This document shows positions 12,371 through 24,360 of a stretch of 64,000 nucleotides of DNA, piece by piece. Position numbers and translations under genes: made by a program. The DNA is from Chaenocephalus aceratus (taxonomy: Eukaryota; Chordata; Actinopteri; Perciformes; Channichthyidae). Where the stretch lies: the NCBI GenBank assembly GCA_023974075.1, contig CM043798.1, forward strand, positions 1,817,027 to 1,881,026. The letters run 5' to 3'. How positions within the stretch are numbered: position 1 is the first letter of the stretch; each line of letters begins with the position of its first letter. Below the pieces are notes generated by a model, which searched no databases, had not been told where the DNA came from, and saw only the letters and a program-made list of their open reading frames with translations.

Positions 12371-12727
12371 CTGTCAGGAAATAAAGCCCATGGCTCACTT
12401 TGGGGCTTTTGTCATGTTTGGTTTGAGTTGTTCTAAAAGGGTCACCATGAAGACGTCCCTGTCTCTGTAATCTCACTCACCGGTGAGCACGAGGGAATCA
12501 TGGTGCAGTAATCATACTTTTACAGACACCTACAACATCTTAATATCCGATCAACAAAGGTATTGTGTCAACAGATTAAAAAAATAATATATGTATTAGG
12601 TTCGATTTAGCATTATTGCTTTCAACCAACCTAACGCAAAGCATGTAATAACAGGCAACATTGCAGTTTCTTCAGGGTCTTCTTTGCATCTTTGGGTCTG
12701 CCGACTTGTGTCAAGCCACTCTTGCCC

Positions 12728-13745
12728 CTTTCACACTAGCGCCTTTTCAGCTCCGGCTCGGAGCTAGAGCCTGAAAAGCGCCGGGTTTTCCTGTTCACAC
12801 CGCAGCGGCACCGGCTCTTAGCTCGGGAATCCGGTTCACTTCCAGCTCCAAAAAAATGTCGGTCTAGAGGCAAGAGCTTTGGAGCTAAGAGGCGACGTCA
12901 CTTACGTCTCTCTCACGTCGAGGCGTGCAGGAAACTAAACCCACCTCCCCTGAACATGGGTCGACTGTTATGCCTGCCTACAAGCAGTAGTGCCTATAAA
13001 CACACTTTATAAAGTCAGGCAACACTAACCAGGCTTCGTGTGATTCTGTTTATTTGTACCTTACTTTGACCATCCGTTCACTGTTATCGATCATTGTGGA
13101 GAGAGGCAGACGTGTTGTTTTGGATCATAGCAGCTATCGGATGCAAGTAGTCAGTTTAGCTTCGGTTGCTATGGTAACATCACCCGTTTTATACCAGAGA
13201 AACTTTCATAACAGCGTTGTGATACCAAACAGTGTCAATTCAGACTGACACACATTCACTTAGGCTAAGGAGAACTGGGGATATGCATCAGCTGCTTGTG
13301 TGAGTCGGACAGTGAATACTTTAGAGCGGCCGCTGCAGTGTGAGCTAACCGGGAGCTAACGGGAGAATAAACTCCCGTGGAAGAGCAGCCAGCACTGCAG
13401 CGGTCGGTAAATGCTGCTGAGAAACACATTAATAAACAATGAACTACGGCACTCTGGAGCAAAGTATAAGGTTGGAGAAGTCGTTATTCAATTTATTCTG
13501 GCTTCGTGTGATTAAAAGCAACACGATCATCGACCCGACGCTGTTGTTGTTGTTGTTGTGAGCGCCGTAATGGCTTCCGTTGGGGAGCAAATCAGCGATG
13601 TAAACGGTGACGCCATGACGCAGCAGGGGCAGCTCTGGGGCGCCAGTGGGCGGTGTGAACAGAGCGGGAGCAGAAAGGGGAAACCGGAGCTGAATCAGAA
13701 AAGCTCCCGCTCTGAGCTAGAAACTGAAAAGCGCTGGTGTGAAAG
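12728..13745. mobile_element. TIR element of unknown family (about 1018 bp)
   Basis: The left end is CTTTCACACTAGCGCCTTTT and the complement of the right end is CTTTCACACCAGCGCTTTTC. Both ends run on into CAG and GAGCTAGA motifs, so each end can also fold on itself. The interior is CpG-rich and contains a short (GTT)n near 13541-13558. I could not fix a target duplication, so the family is open. No transposase frame is seen. Confidence 0.65.
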
Positions 13746-13885
13746 CCGCATCTGTGAAACATTCACAACAAAGGATGCTCCATAGTTTCTCACACATGAT
13801 GCTCTTTGATGACACACAGGCACAACATCATCTCACCCTGTTAAGCCACCACAGACACATGGAGTTCAGACGGTGCAGGTGTCGT

Positions 13886-14444
13886 AGCGCTCAGTGTGTG
13901 TCGCTCTCAGTGTGTGTAGCTCTCAGTGTGTGTAGCTCTCAGTGTGTAGCTCTCAGTGTGTAGCTAGCTCTCAGTGTGTAGCTAGCTCTCAGTGTGTGTA
14001 GCTCTCAGTGTGTAGCTCTCAGTGTGTGTAGCTCTCAGTGTGTGTAGCTCTCAGTGTGTAGCTATCAGTGTGTAGCTAGCTCTCAGTGTGTAGCTAGCTC
14101 TCAGTGTGTGTAGCTCTCAGTGTGTGTAGCTCTCAATGTGTGTAGCTCTCAGTGTGTAGCTATCAGTGTGTAGCTAGCTCTCAGTGTGTGTAGCTCTCAG
14201 TGTGTAGCTATCAGTGTGTAGCTAGCTCTCAGTGTGTGTAGCTCTCAGTGTGTAGCTATCAGTGTGTAGCTAGCTCTCAGTGTGTGTATCTCTCAGTGTG
14301 TAGCTATCAGTGTGTAGCTAGCTCTCAGTGTGTGTAGCTCTCAGTGTGTGTAGCTTTCAGTGTGTGTAGCTCTCAGTGTGTGTGTAGCTCTCAGTGTGTG
14401 TAGCTCTCAGTGTGTGTAGCGCTCAGTAGCTCTCAGTTTATGTA
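13886..14444 (+). repeat. AGCTCTCAGTGTG tandem array, segment 1
   Basis: Tandem units of 14-16 bp, TAGCTCTCAGTGTG with optional extra GT or TAGC, some with AGCTATCAG or AGCGCTCAG. It is the same array as 15473-15830 and 20366-20838, all in the same orientation, later split by two transposon insertions. Confidence 0.95.
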
Positions 14445-14446
14445 TA

Positions 14447-15470
14447 AGGTGACCAGATTTTCATATCCAATTTTCTTCACTGTTAAAGAAAAAAGGGGGA
14501 CAATTCTGGTTCAATGTAATTCGAACATTTGAACTGTTGGACACAAGCAGAAAGACGATAGCTCATATGAGACTTCAAAGGTATTTTATTTTGAAACTGT
14601 ACATCAGATTGTCAAGATTCTCTTTGAGTGATTAGATGGGGTATCCTGCTATCACCCTGAAGTGAAATAAGTCTTTGATACTGGACAGTTTTTGTTTTAT
14701 TCTTATCTAAAAACAGAAGGATGATAGCCCATATATGAGATTTCAAAAGTATGTTATTTTGAAATTCTACATCAGATTGTCCTGATTTTCTCTGATTGAC
14801 TAGATGGGGTTTCCTGCTGCTATCACCCTGAACTGAAATAAGTATTTGATTGACTTCGAGTGACTCTTTGATTATGGACGGTTTCCATTAAATAATAATC
14901 AAAATATAGATGGACAATAGATCTAATTTGAGATTTTAAACAGCATTCATTTTAAATTGTTCTTCAGAAAGTAATGAGTGTTGTGAGATGGTGTCAACAT
15001 CAATTGAATTAGTCACCCAGTGGAAATGTCAGATATGTCTTCTAACTGTATACTTACATTTTACATTCACTCAGTTATAATGTGGTAGTTATACGTCGTT
15101 TGTTTTAAATTATTATTGATTACATTATATAGTACATATTTCTTAATTCAAGCTCCAGTATATATGAATATGTGTGTGGTGTGTTTTTTAGGTATATTTG
15201 TTATTGACCGAGTAAACGCTTTTATTTTGAAGGCAGTTTTTACAGAGCTCTACCGTAATCCATAGGATATTCGCGCACCGCAATTCAACGTGCGGGCTGG
15301 CTTGACTGTGTTTTCCGAAGTGGGGGCTGGTTGACCGCAGTCTGTTTACCCAGTGTGTCCTGACATGAAACGTTTTATTTCACCTTGCTATGTGTTTTTA
15401 ACGTATATTAAAAAACGGGGACAGTTTCAACCGGGGACAGGCCAATACAAACGGGTACGTCTGGTCACCC
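14447..15470. mobile_element. TIR element inserted in the array (1024 bp, TA on both sides)
   Basis: The left end is AGGTGACCAGA and the complement of the right end is GGGTGACCAGACG; TA flanks both sides (14445-14446 and 15471-15472). A TA duplication fits Tc1/mariner-type insertion, but the ends are short and no transposase was found. The interior holds two diverged ~165-bp direct repeats (about 14545-14675 and 14709-14850, with GATGGGGT and CTATCACCCTGAA motifs) and part of a third. Insertion into the tandem array makes the outer boundaries clear. Confidence 0.7.
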
Positions 15471-15472
15471 TA

Positions 15473-15830
15473 TGTGTGTAGCTCTCAGTGTGTAGCTAGC
15501 GCTCAGTGTGTGTAGCTCTCAGTGTGTGTAGCTAGTGCTCAGTGTGTGTAGCTAGCGCTCAGTGTGTGTAGCTAGCGCTCAGTGTGTGTAGCTCTCAGTG
15601 TGTGTAGCTCTCAGTGTGTAGCTAGCGCTCAGTGTGTGTAACTCTCAGTGTGTGTAGCTCTCAGTGTGTGTAGCTCTCAGTGTGTAGCTCTAAGTGTGTG
15701 TAGCTCTCAGTGTGTGTAGCTCTCAGTGTGTGTATCTCTCAGTGTGTGTAGCTCTCAGTGTGTAGCTCTCAGTGTGTGTAGCTCTCAGTATGTGTAGCTC
15801 TCAGTGTGTAGCTCTCAGTGTGTGTAGCTC
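15473..15830 (+). repeat. AGCTCTCAGTGTG tandem array, segment 2
   Basis: Continuation of the array between the 1.0-kb TIR element and the 4.5-kb foldback element. Its units more often read TAGCTAGCGCTCAGTG than those of segment 3. The last seven bases, GTAGCTC, are the left target duplication of the foldback element. Confidence 0.95.
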
Positions 15831-17405
15831 CAACCCAGTCTCACGGCATTTCGTGTTCACCAACACGATTTTTAATCTATTGATTCGTGTTCACCAACAC
15901 GATTTGCCCCTTTTTTTCGTGTTGCACAGCACGATTTTAAAAGCAATGTATTTCTACTGGTAATGTGTTTCGTGCCTGCAGGCTGCAGCACGTCTTTTTC
16001 TCCGGTCGGGTCGTGGAAGACCGGAAGCTGTGTGGTTCATAAAAACATGTTCTTACTCAATATCAAGCCACAGTTATTGCTTTTATTTTAAATCGTATAA
16101 TTTCGGACTTTTGTTGCCGTCTGTGAGGAAAATAAATTGGGCTCAGAGCCTCAGGATACTGAAATCTGTATTTTTTAAATCTGTTTTTCCTTCTAATTTG
16201 TTATTCTTTTCAAAATAACACTGTTATTTACTCACCAATAACACACAATTATCCTTGCTTTTATGTATTGGTTTAATTCCATAATCTCGGTTTTTTTTGG
16301 CGTCCGTCAGGAACTGAATTTCAAAAATAAATATAACCGGAAACAGACGTAGGCATTTCGAGCGATTACCCAAGATCCTCAGCTATGGTTTTAAGCTCGC
16401 TGATTGGATGTGTTATCCGCAATGCATGCTGGGATTTGGTGTTTATATTATATGAAATCCGGAAAACATTTTAAAAGAATAAAATAATACTTAATTCCGA
16501 GTGCTCTTGCTTTTCTCTTTGAAAGTCATCACATAACGGCATTGTAATACACGGTTCGGCTGCATTACATATTACAGATCTGCCGTAGTTCTTTATTTAG
16601 AGAGCCCTGATGAGAAGACCTTTGGAAAAACTGGAAGAAATGCCGCCGAAACTGAATACTTGACGTGGATCATAAATATATCAACAATTAAACAACATCT
16701 TCAATTTCTCTTCACACAATACGTCTCCTTGCAGTATCAACACTAATTCGGCTGACTTTTACATTTGATCTAATTCATAGATAGGTTATATTTACACCAT
16801 AACGGTGCACAGCTGATATACAAGGACTGTAGTTTTTAAAGATATTACTGATTTTCTTTGAATGTAAGAATGTAAATACTGAGTCTGAAATAGTATAGCA
16901 ATATGCTGTAAAATTATGTGAAAGCATGCATGAAACTATACATCTTCAGATGTTGTACATACACACTAATAATACAAAGTTATTATGGCTGTGTGTACCT
17001 TGTGTGCACCTCCTAGTGGTTAAAGCACGTTATTGAATTATTGTTTCTATGTGTTATATTTGATTAAAAAAATATTAAGAGTACATACTTTCATAGGGGG
17101 AAAGTATAAATATAGAAATATAGAATATAAAAAATCAAGAAGATACTATAAGTGATCTCTACAATAAAACAGTTTAGTGCAGGATGTACAAAGATATTAA
17201 TAGGAGGAGGTGTAAAACAGAAAAACGAATTAACCTTTATTTAAACATTAAATAACAGATTAAGGTACAAACAAACAAAGTACTTAACGTCTAATGTATT
17301 GCTTTCCTGCAATGTTAACTATGTTGAAGCACTTATTTTAACTGATATTATACACATGAATTATACTCTTATGTATGTAGATAGAATAAGAAATGTGCAG
17401 AATAT

Positions 17406-17861
17406 TCCTACATCCAAGACATGGTTAAACCGTACACCCCAGCACGTGCACTCCGCTCTGCATCAGCCAAACGGCTCGCTGCACCCTCGCTGCGAGGGGG
17501 ATCCAAGTTCCCATCAGCAAAAACACGTGGGTTTGCTATCCTGGCTCCAAAATGGTGGAATGAGCTCCCCATTGAAATCAGGACAGCAGAAAGCTTACAC
17601 ACCTTCCGGCGCAGACTGAAAACTCATCTCTTTTGACTCCACCTCGAGCGATAGAACTATTAACAAAGCACTTATATACTAATAAAGGACTGGCTTATCT
17701 AAAGCCAGTTGAGTAGCACTTGAAACGATTGGCTCTTTGAAACCTGATGTTCTTATATGATTCTGTTTTCTTCAAGGTTGTGTCTTCCTGGTCGAATGTA
17801 CTTATTGTAAGTCGCTTTGGATAAAAGCGTCAGCTAAATGCAATGTAATGTAATGTAATGT
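17406..17861 (+). mobile_element. 5'-truncated L2-type LINE insertion in element A
   Basis: It is flanked by AATAT (17401-17405 and 17862-17866), and element B has the empty site with one AATAT at about 37911. An open stretch at 17406-17633 encodes the C-terminal end of an L2-clade ORF2, including SASAKRLAAPSLRGG, FAILAPKWWNELP and RRRLKTHLF before TGA. The 3' UTR contains GTAAGTCGCTTTGGATAAAA and ends in an (ATGTA)n tail. Only the last ~75 residues of ORF2 remain. Confidence 0.9.
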
Positions 17862-18421
17862 AATATGACAGTTTAATGGTGGAGGTACACACATTGATAG
17901 ATGTCTTGTAATGCACTGTTGAGGAACCGGCTGTGACCCAAGTTTTGCATTCATTGCATAACTACACCGTAGTTGTGTATGATATGTCAATAAACCTTTA
18001 AAATCTTGAAAGGGATGTGCAAAATAGCCATAATATACAGTCTTTAATTAACTATTAGTAGAGAATAATGAGTAATGAATATACTTATTACTTGTTTCCA
18101 TTCATGTCAATTGCAGATACATGTTTAGTCTTCTCAAGCACCAACTATCAAATATCTCTCCTGATTGTTGGCACTTGACAATCACCTTACCGAATTTTAC
18201 TCAGGTGTAACTAAAGTCTGATTTAAGGGTTGTTTATATTTCACATAATTATCAGAATCTGCAAAGTAACTCAAATAAATGCAGTGGAGTAAAAATACCA
18301 GGTTAACCTCTGAATTGTCGTGGAGTAGAATTACAAAGTAACAATGAGCTGTCATGTGGGTATATATTAATGCTATATTAATGCTGCGCATTATGGACAC
18401 AAGCGATTTTCACCCATTTAT

Positions 18422-19525
18422 CAATCAATCAATCAATGTTTATTTATATAGCCCAATATCACAAATGTTACATTTGTCTCAGTGGTCTTCACAGTGTGTA
18501 CAGAATATCAGTATGACAATACGACACCCTCTGTCCTTAGACCCTCACATCGTACAAGGAAAAACTTCCAAAGAAAACCCAGTTTAAAGGGAAAAATGGG
18601 AGAAACCTCAGGGAGAGCAACAGAGGAGGGATCCCTCTCCCAGGACGGACAGACGTGCAATAGATGCCGTGTGTAAATTGAAAAGATAATACATTTGCAA
18701 CATAGGTAGTCTAGATGTTTGGAAATGCATGTGTGTATAATAGGAAGATGAATCCACGAGGATATCCATCCAGGACCTATGATCCAGGACCACAGCCACG
18801 ACTCAAGATCCAGCGCTCGCGATCCAGGACACAGGACCGCAGGATCATCCATGACTCCGGATCCCAGCGTATATAGACACCAAAAAGAAGGACATTTGGG
18901 GAAGCTGGGTTAATCGGAACATGAGAGTACACGGGTATAGACAGAGAGAAGGAAGAAGTAAGATGTCCCCCGACAAACTAAGCCTATATCAGCAAAACTA
19001 GGGGCTGAATCTAATCAGCCCTAACTATAAGCTTTATCAAAAAGGAAGGTCTTAAGCGCACTCTTAAAAACGGATAGGGTGTCTGCCGCCCGAACACAAA
19101 CTGGAAGCTGATTCCACAAATGTGGAGCTTGATAAGAAAAGGCTCTGGCTCCCATTGTACTTTTAGAGATTCTAGGAACAACCAACAACCCTGCATTCTT
19201 GGAACGCAATGCCCTAGTAGGACAGTAGGGTATAATGAGTTCTTTAAGGTAAGATGGCGCCTGCCCATTAAGGGCTTTGGCGAGAAGAAGAATTTTAAAT
19301 TATATCCTGTGTTCTATAGGGAGCCAGTGTAAGGCAGCCAGAACAGGAGTAATGTGGTCCCTTTTCCTAACTCTGGTTAGTACACGAGCCGCAGCATTTT
19401 GAATCAGCTGAAGCGACTTGATTGACTTCTTGGTACTCCCTGATAATAAAGAGTTACAATAATCCAGCCTAGAAGTAACAAATGCATGGACTAGTTTCTC
19501 TGCATCGTTTTGAGGCAAGATAGAT
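18422..19525 (-). mobile_element. 5'-truncated L2-type LINE insertion, minus strand, in element A
   Basis: On the minus strand the end of an L2-like ORF2 is visible in two frames: 19518-19300 (HAFVTSRLDYCNSLLSG, then LHWLPIEHR) and 19209-19021 (APHLWNQLPV, then FKSALKTFLF). One frameshift separates them. A ~600-base 3' UTR with GGGAGAGGGATCCCTCCTCT follows and ends in ATATAAATAAACATTGATTG repeats. ATTTAT flanks both sides (18416-18421 and 19526-19531). The corresponding site in element B (about 38405-38415) lacks the insertion. Related sequence, 3' UTR only, is at 24635-24968. Confidence 0.88.
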
Positions 19526-20365
19526 ATTTATTAATTATATGTTTTACATTTGATAACACCAATGTGTTTAATAATGGCAACTTCTAATTGTGGGAAAAAC
19601 GAAAACGTTCAGTAAAGACGTCCCATAGCACATTTTGCGAAACACAATAGCCAGCATGTGAAGTTCTGGAGGGGTGTTCGATTCCAGTTTTGGATAGTCT
19701 GGCGTGGTTTCGTTCCATTTCACACAGCTGTTTGACGCTCTGCGTAACCTTACGGGAACTGTAGTCCTAAACGATAGCTGGGGATTATGGGTAGTGTAGT
19801 GTCTTCGGCCATCCTAAACTCAGAAATGTTGACAATCGCAATGATGCTCGAAATGTCCCTTATAGGCCTACGTCTGTTTCCGGTTATTTTTATTTTGAAA
19901 TTCAGTTCCTGACGGACGCCAAAAAAGCCCGAGATTATGGAATTAAACCAATAAATAAAAGCAAGGATAATTGTGTGTTATTGGTGAGTAAATAACAGTG
20001 TGTTATTTTGAAAAGAATAACAAATTAGAAGGAACAAATATTTAAAAATACAGATTTCAGTATCCTGAGGCTCTGAGCCCCATTTATTTTCCTCACAGAC
20101 GGCAACAGAAGTCCTAAATTATACGATTTAAAATAAAAGCAATAATTGTGGCTTGATATTGTTAAGAACATGTTTTTATGAACCACACAGCTTCAGGTCT
20201 TCCACGACCCGACCGGAGAAAAAGACGTGTTGCAGGCAGTAGAAATACATTGCTTTTAAAATCGTGCTGTGCAACACGAAAAAAAGGGGCAAATCATGTT
20301 GGTGAACACGAATCAATAGATTAAAAATCGTGTTGGTGAACACGAAATGCCGTGAGACTGGGTTG

Positions 20366-20838
20366 GTAGCTCTCAGTGTGTGTAGCTCTCAGTGTGTAGC
20401 TCTCAGTGTGTAGCTCTCAGTGTGTGTAGCTCTCAGTGTGTGTAGCTCTCAGTGTGTGTAGCTCTCAGTGTGTGTGTAGCTCTCAGTGTGAGTAGCTCTC
20501 AGTGTGTAGCTCTCAGTGTGTGTAGCTCTTAGTGTGTGTAGCTCTCAGTGTGTAGCTCTCAGTGTGTAGCTCTCAGTGTGTGTAGCTCTCAGTGTGTGTA
20601 GCTCTCAGTGTGTGTAGCTCTCAGTGTGTGTAGCTCTCAGTGTGTGTAGCTCTCAGTGTGTAGCTCTCAGTGTGTGTAGCTCTTAGTGTGTGTAGCTCTC
20701 AGTGTGTGTAGCTCTCAGTGTGTAGCTCTCAGTGTGTGTAGCTCTCAGTGTGTGTAGCTCTCAGTGTGTGGCTCTCAGTGTGTAGCTCTCAGTGTGTAGC
20801 TCTCAGTGTGTAGCTCTCAGTGTGTGTAGCTCTCAGTG
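20366..20838 (+). repeat. AGCTCTCAGTGTG tandem array, segment 3
   Basis: Continuation of the array downstream of foldback element A, starting with the GTAGCTC duplication. Its units are more uniform than those of segment 1 (few AGCTAGC variants). It ends in unique sequence at CAGTGTGAAACCC. Confidence 0.95.
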
Positions 20839-21700
20839 TGAAACCCAATGAAAACAGCTAGGATAATAACACAACACTACAGACATGTTCCTTTTGATTC
20901 CATCTCTGATTACTATATTGATATAAGCTCTTCTTTGTAAACGGAGACCCTGTTCACCATGATATGAACTCATATTAACATGCGATTCATGTTGAACACT
21001 TTGATGTTGGCTGTGTGCTCATAGCTGACAACACGTGTTTAAAGTGTGTATTAGTGCCTCACATGAGACATAGAGAAACGACATCTACAGCATTTGGCAA
21101 ACACTTTCATTTGTTTTGAAATCTATTCCGTCCTATCTGGGATCTGTTGGTGAGGCTCAAGCGCTCAGTGTTTGTGACAGCAGCTTCCTATCTGGGATCT
21201 GTTGGTGAGGCTCAAGCGCTCAGTGTTTGTGACAGCAGCTTCTTAGCAAACAGCCGACGCCACTTTCTCCAAAATAAACTGCTGCAAGGTTTCCAAGGAG
21301 CCCTTTCATATTCTAAATCAAGAGGAACGGAGAACAAGGAACTGTTGCATTTTAAAAGCAGGCTGTATTGGGTAGTCAGGACAAGGTGTACTTGATTTCC
21401 AATACGTTGTTATGTTTCAATCCTTTTACTTAGGAATAACAACAACAACTGCATCTTGGTGGGTAAGAGGCAGGAGATAGCAACACAAGGAAGTTCCATG
21501 ATACTTACATACACAATGACCATAAGGTCAGTGTTTTTTCACACCATCACTTGATTCTTTAGTGTTCCTTCCCTGCAGAAGTGTCCACAGTCGTTGAACC
21601 GCCACGCGAGCGAGGACGAGCAGGCACAGCGAGACGCGGCGGGGTGGGGCCACGCAGAAAAGACACGAGCCAGCGCAGGGGGGGGGCCAAGGAAGCAGGG
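20839..21700. other. Unannotated DNA with one short direct repeat
   Basis: A segment of about 50 bp starting at CTATCTGGGATCTGTTGG and ending GTTTGTGACAGCAGCTTC is directly repeated at about 21135-21190 and 21187-21242. No gene was recognised. The sequence becomes GC-rich after 21590. Confidence 0.5.
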
Positions 21701-21701
21701 C

Positions 21702-22155
21702 AGCGAGGCGCGAGGGCGCGAGCGCGCGCGCGCGCGAGGCGCTAGCGCGCGCGCGCGCGCGAGGGCGCGAGCGCGCGCGCGCGCGCGCAGGGCGCGAGCG
21801 CGCGCGCGCGAGCGACGCGCGCGCGAGCGCGCGCGCGCGGAGGCGCGCTGAGAGAGAGCGCGAGCGCGCGCGCGCGAGGAGAGAGCGCGCGAGAGCGAGC
21901 GCGCAGCGCGCGAATAGCGCGGAGCGCGCGCGCGCGCGATCAGAGAGCGCGCGCGAGCGAGCGCGCGAGCGCGCGCGCGAGCCGCGAGCGAGCCCGCGCG
22001 CGTCGCGCGCGCGCGCTCGCGCGCGCGCGCGCGAGCGAGCGAGCGCGCTAGCTCGCGCGAGCGAGCCCGCGCGCGCGCGCGCGCTAGCGCGCGAGAGCGA
22101 GCGAGCGCGCGCAGTAGCTCTCGCGCGCGAGCTAGCGATCGCAGCGCGCGAGCTA
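21702..22155. repeat. Extreme (CG)n/(GCGCGAG)n low-complexity tract
   Basis: About 450 bases made almost only of CG dinucleotides with irregular GAG, AGCG and GCTAGC interruptions. Alternating purine-pyrimidine CG runs are the strongest known Z-DNA formers. The Arg-Ala repeat frame through this tract is a by-product. Irregular interruptions could be real decay or consensus error in a hard-to-sequence region. Confidence 0.9.
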
Positions 22156-22442
22156 TCCCTCGCTTCTATATCTCTCTATTGTCTCTATCTATCTATAGCT
22201 CGCGAGCGATATATCTCTATATCTAGCTCTATACTCTCTCTCTAATCTCTATCTCTCTCTCTATCTATCTATCTATCCATCTATCTATTTATCTATCTAT
22301 CTATTATCTGTCTATCTCTCTCTATCTATCTATCTATCTCTCTATCTATCTCTATATCTATCCATCTCTCTATCTCTATCTATCTCTCTATTTCTCTATC
22401 TATCTATCTCTCTATCTCTCTCTCTATCTCTATCTCTATCTA
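22156..22442 (+). repeat. (TATC)n/(TC)n microsatellite
   Basis: CTATCTAT tetranucleotide runs mixed with CTCTCTCT, directly joined to the CG tract. No coding potential. Confidence 0.95.
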
Positions 22443-24300
22443 GTCTGCAAACTAAGACACAAGGTTGTGTTTTTTTCTTTAAGCGTATGGAGGGTTAACG
22501 GGGAACCACAGGGAGAGGGAAGGAGGGAGTAGCAGGAGTGGACAGATGGGGGGGGGGTCCTGGGCAGCCGGTCTCGAGAAGGAGAGCGGAACAGATGGGA
22601 GGATGAGAGGCCTCATGAAAGCACATCACCAGCGGTATTACCATGGTCATGATCACAGGAAGCACACCAGCTGAAGCTCATTCTGTCGAACAGGAGATGC
22701 TGAAGCAGCCAGCGCTGACTGATGGGGGGGCTCGCGTAGAGGGGCTCACAGTCACAATGTTCACTCGTATCATACTCCATCTATAACTCTATCTGTCTTC
22801 TGTCTCATCTCCAATGACTATTGATCTGTTGTAACTCAACAAGGAGCCCTGGAGGACAGCGTGTCCCTCTCAGTGAGACATGAGGAGGCACAGACATGTG
22901 ATTCCAGTGTACTCGTGTTTATTGTTGTCTTATTTGGTTTCTTGCAAACTGCTCATCTTACTCAAACAGGATGTTTTAGGAAACACTAAATCTGTGCTGA
23001 TGAGACGGTCCACGATGTGACACATTACAAGATGCTGTGCTCCCTCAAGTAACCACCTCTCTAGAACGTCGTGGTCTGTCACACTTCCACACATCGTCTG
23101 GACGGCTATCGTTAAGACGATACGTCACCTTGGGGGAATTCAGTTTCCACTCTGGTTTAATATTTGTTAATACACAGTTATACACAAAGTATATAGAATA
23201 CACACAGTATAATAATACACATGCGTTCTAGAGAGGTGCCAAAGCTAATAGATCAAATAAAAACAATGGAAAATAAATCATTTTATATTCTAAACATGAT
23301 TAAGATAGGTCATTCATAATGGTTTACTATTGGTTTCTGATCCCTCTATGTTACACGTGTAGACATACTTTACCTCTTAATACTTTCATCGGGTATTACA
23401 TGCTACTAATATGTTGAACAATATATTGTAATATAAAGTTGACTAACTAGTGAACAACTAACTATACATTTATCATTTATAATGATGGTCATTATGAAGT
23501 GTTATAAAGTAGTGCCATCACGTCACGCGCCTCAGTACTGCCGTCTTGTGAGTGGGGGGAAATGGGTTGGTTGTAACTTTAAGAAAATCATGAATGCAAA
23601 AGTCAACTTGAAAATGATAGATACAACGAACACATGCACTCTTCAGACTCTGGCAACCAGGGGCAGATGATGCACGTCACGAGAGCTTGCTGAGCAGAGG
23701 CGTCGTACAGTGCATCAAACTGCACTGCACTCACTTCTGAAGCCGCTGGAGGACGCGTCCACGTCTGTTCAAACAGCTGATAGAACATTGCTGATATTGT
23801 TTGTGAAAATCACCTATTACCATAAGTGTAGCTTCAGTATTTCTGAAGAAAAAAGCATATCATTTCCTTCACCAACTAAAGCGAAATATGTTCTCCGTGC
23901 TTACTCTATTCGATTAGTAGATATGGTCAGGGTGAACACACAGCACCGTGTCATGCTAAGATGAACACCCAGATTACCCTCCAGCGCGCGATCTGCCAAA
24001 GAACCCTTCAGCAGAGCAGAGACACTCTGACGACCTCAGTGACTTAGGCACCACAGACCAGCTCCAACGTGCGCACGGCCAGCAGAATGAACCGTGTCAT
24101 GTGGTTCCCTTTGGACTGGAAACAAAGTGAGAGAGACATGTATTAATGTCGATGGCTTATTCAACATGTATGCATACTCTATAAAGTAATAACCATGAGT
24201 ATCAACAAGCAAGTGTGTATATACATATATGAATCCAGGATATCTTACCTTGAGACTCTTTGAATGAGAGGGAGTGAGCTCTTGGAAGTGCATTGCAAAA
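22443..24300. other. No recognisable gene; unannotated DNA
   Basis: Mostly unique sequence with a poly-G run near 22550. It includes one small inverted-repeat unit (23054-23238). Short frames at 23482-23670 and 23710-23964 have no recognisable domain. Confidence 0.4.
23054..23238. repeat. Possible small TIR element (185 bp)
   Basis: CACCTCTCTAGAACG at 23054-23068 and its exact complement at 23224-23238 bound a 185-bp unit. No clear target duplication flanks it, so it may be a MITE, a solo LTR fragment or a chance 15-bp inverted repeat; chance is unlikely at this length. Confidence 0.4.
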
Positions 24301-24360
24301 ACATCTAAGCAATGGCAGCTCACTATCAGAAACAGTGACAGCTCCAAAGAGACGAGAACA

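Larger units (their letters stand above)
15831..20365. mobile_element. Foldback transposon A (4535 bp; 7-bp TSD GTAGCTC)
   Basis: It starts CAACCCAGTCTCACGG and ends with the exact complement. The perfect 7-bp duplication GTAGCTC flanks it at 15824-15830 and 20366-20372, although the target array itself contains that word. Inverted arms run about 15831-16361 and 19848-20365. Each arm carries CGTGTTCACCAACACG hairpins at its outer end and a block with CCGTCTGTGAGGAAAATAAA further in. The core (about 16362-19847) matches the core of element B at 35896-39619. No transposase frame is present. Two LINE copies (17406-17861 and 18422-19525) have inserted in the core. The CA...TG ends, 7-bp duplication and long arms resemble Galileo-like P-superfamily foldback elements, which is inference. 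Confidence 0.85.

Noticed and set aside
19672..19690. GTTCGATTCC resembling a tRNA B box
   Set aside because: No A box, acceptor stem or anticodon arm can be drawn around it; it lies in the foldback element core.
21594..21851. Arg-Ala-rich 85-codon frame
   Set aside because: It runs into the CG dinucleotide tract; the first part has no recognisable domain and there is no supporting signal.
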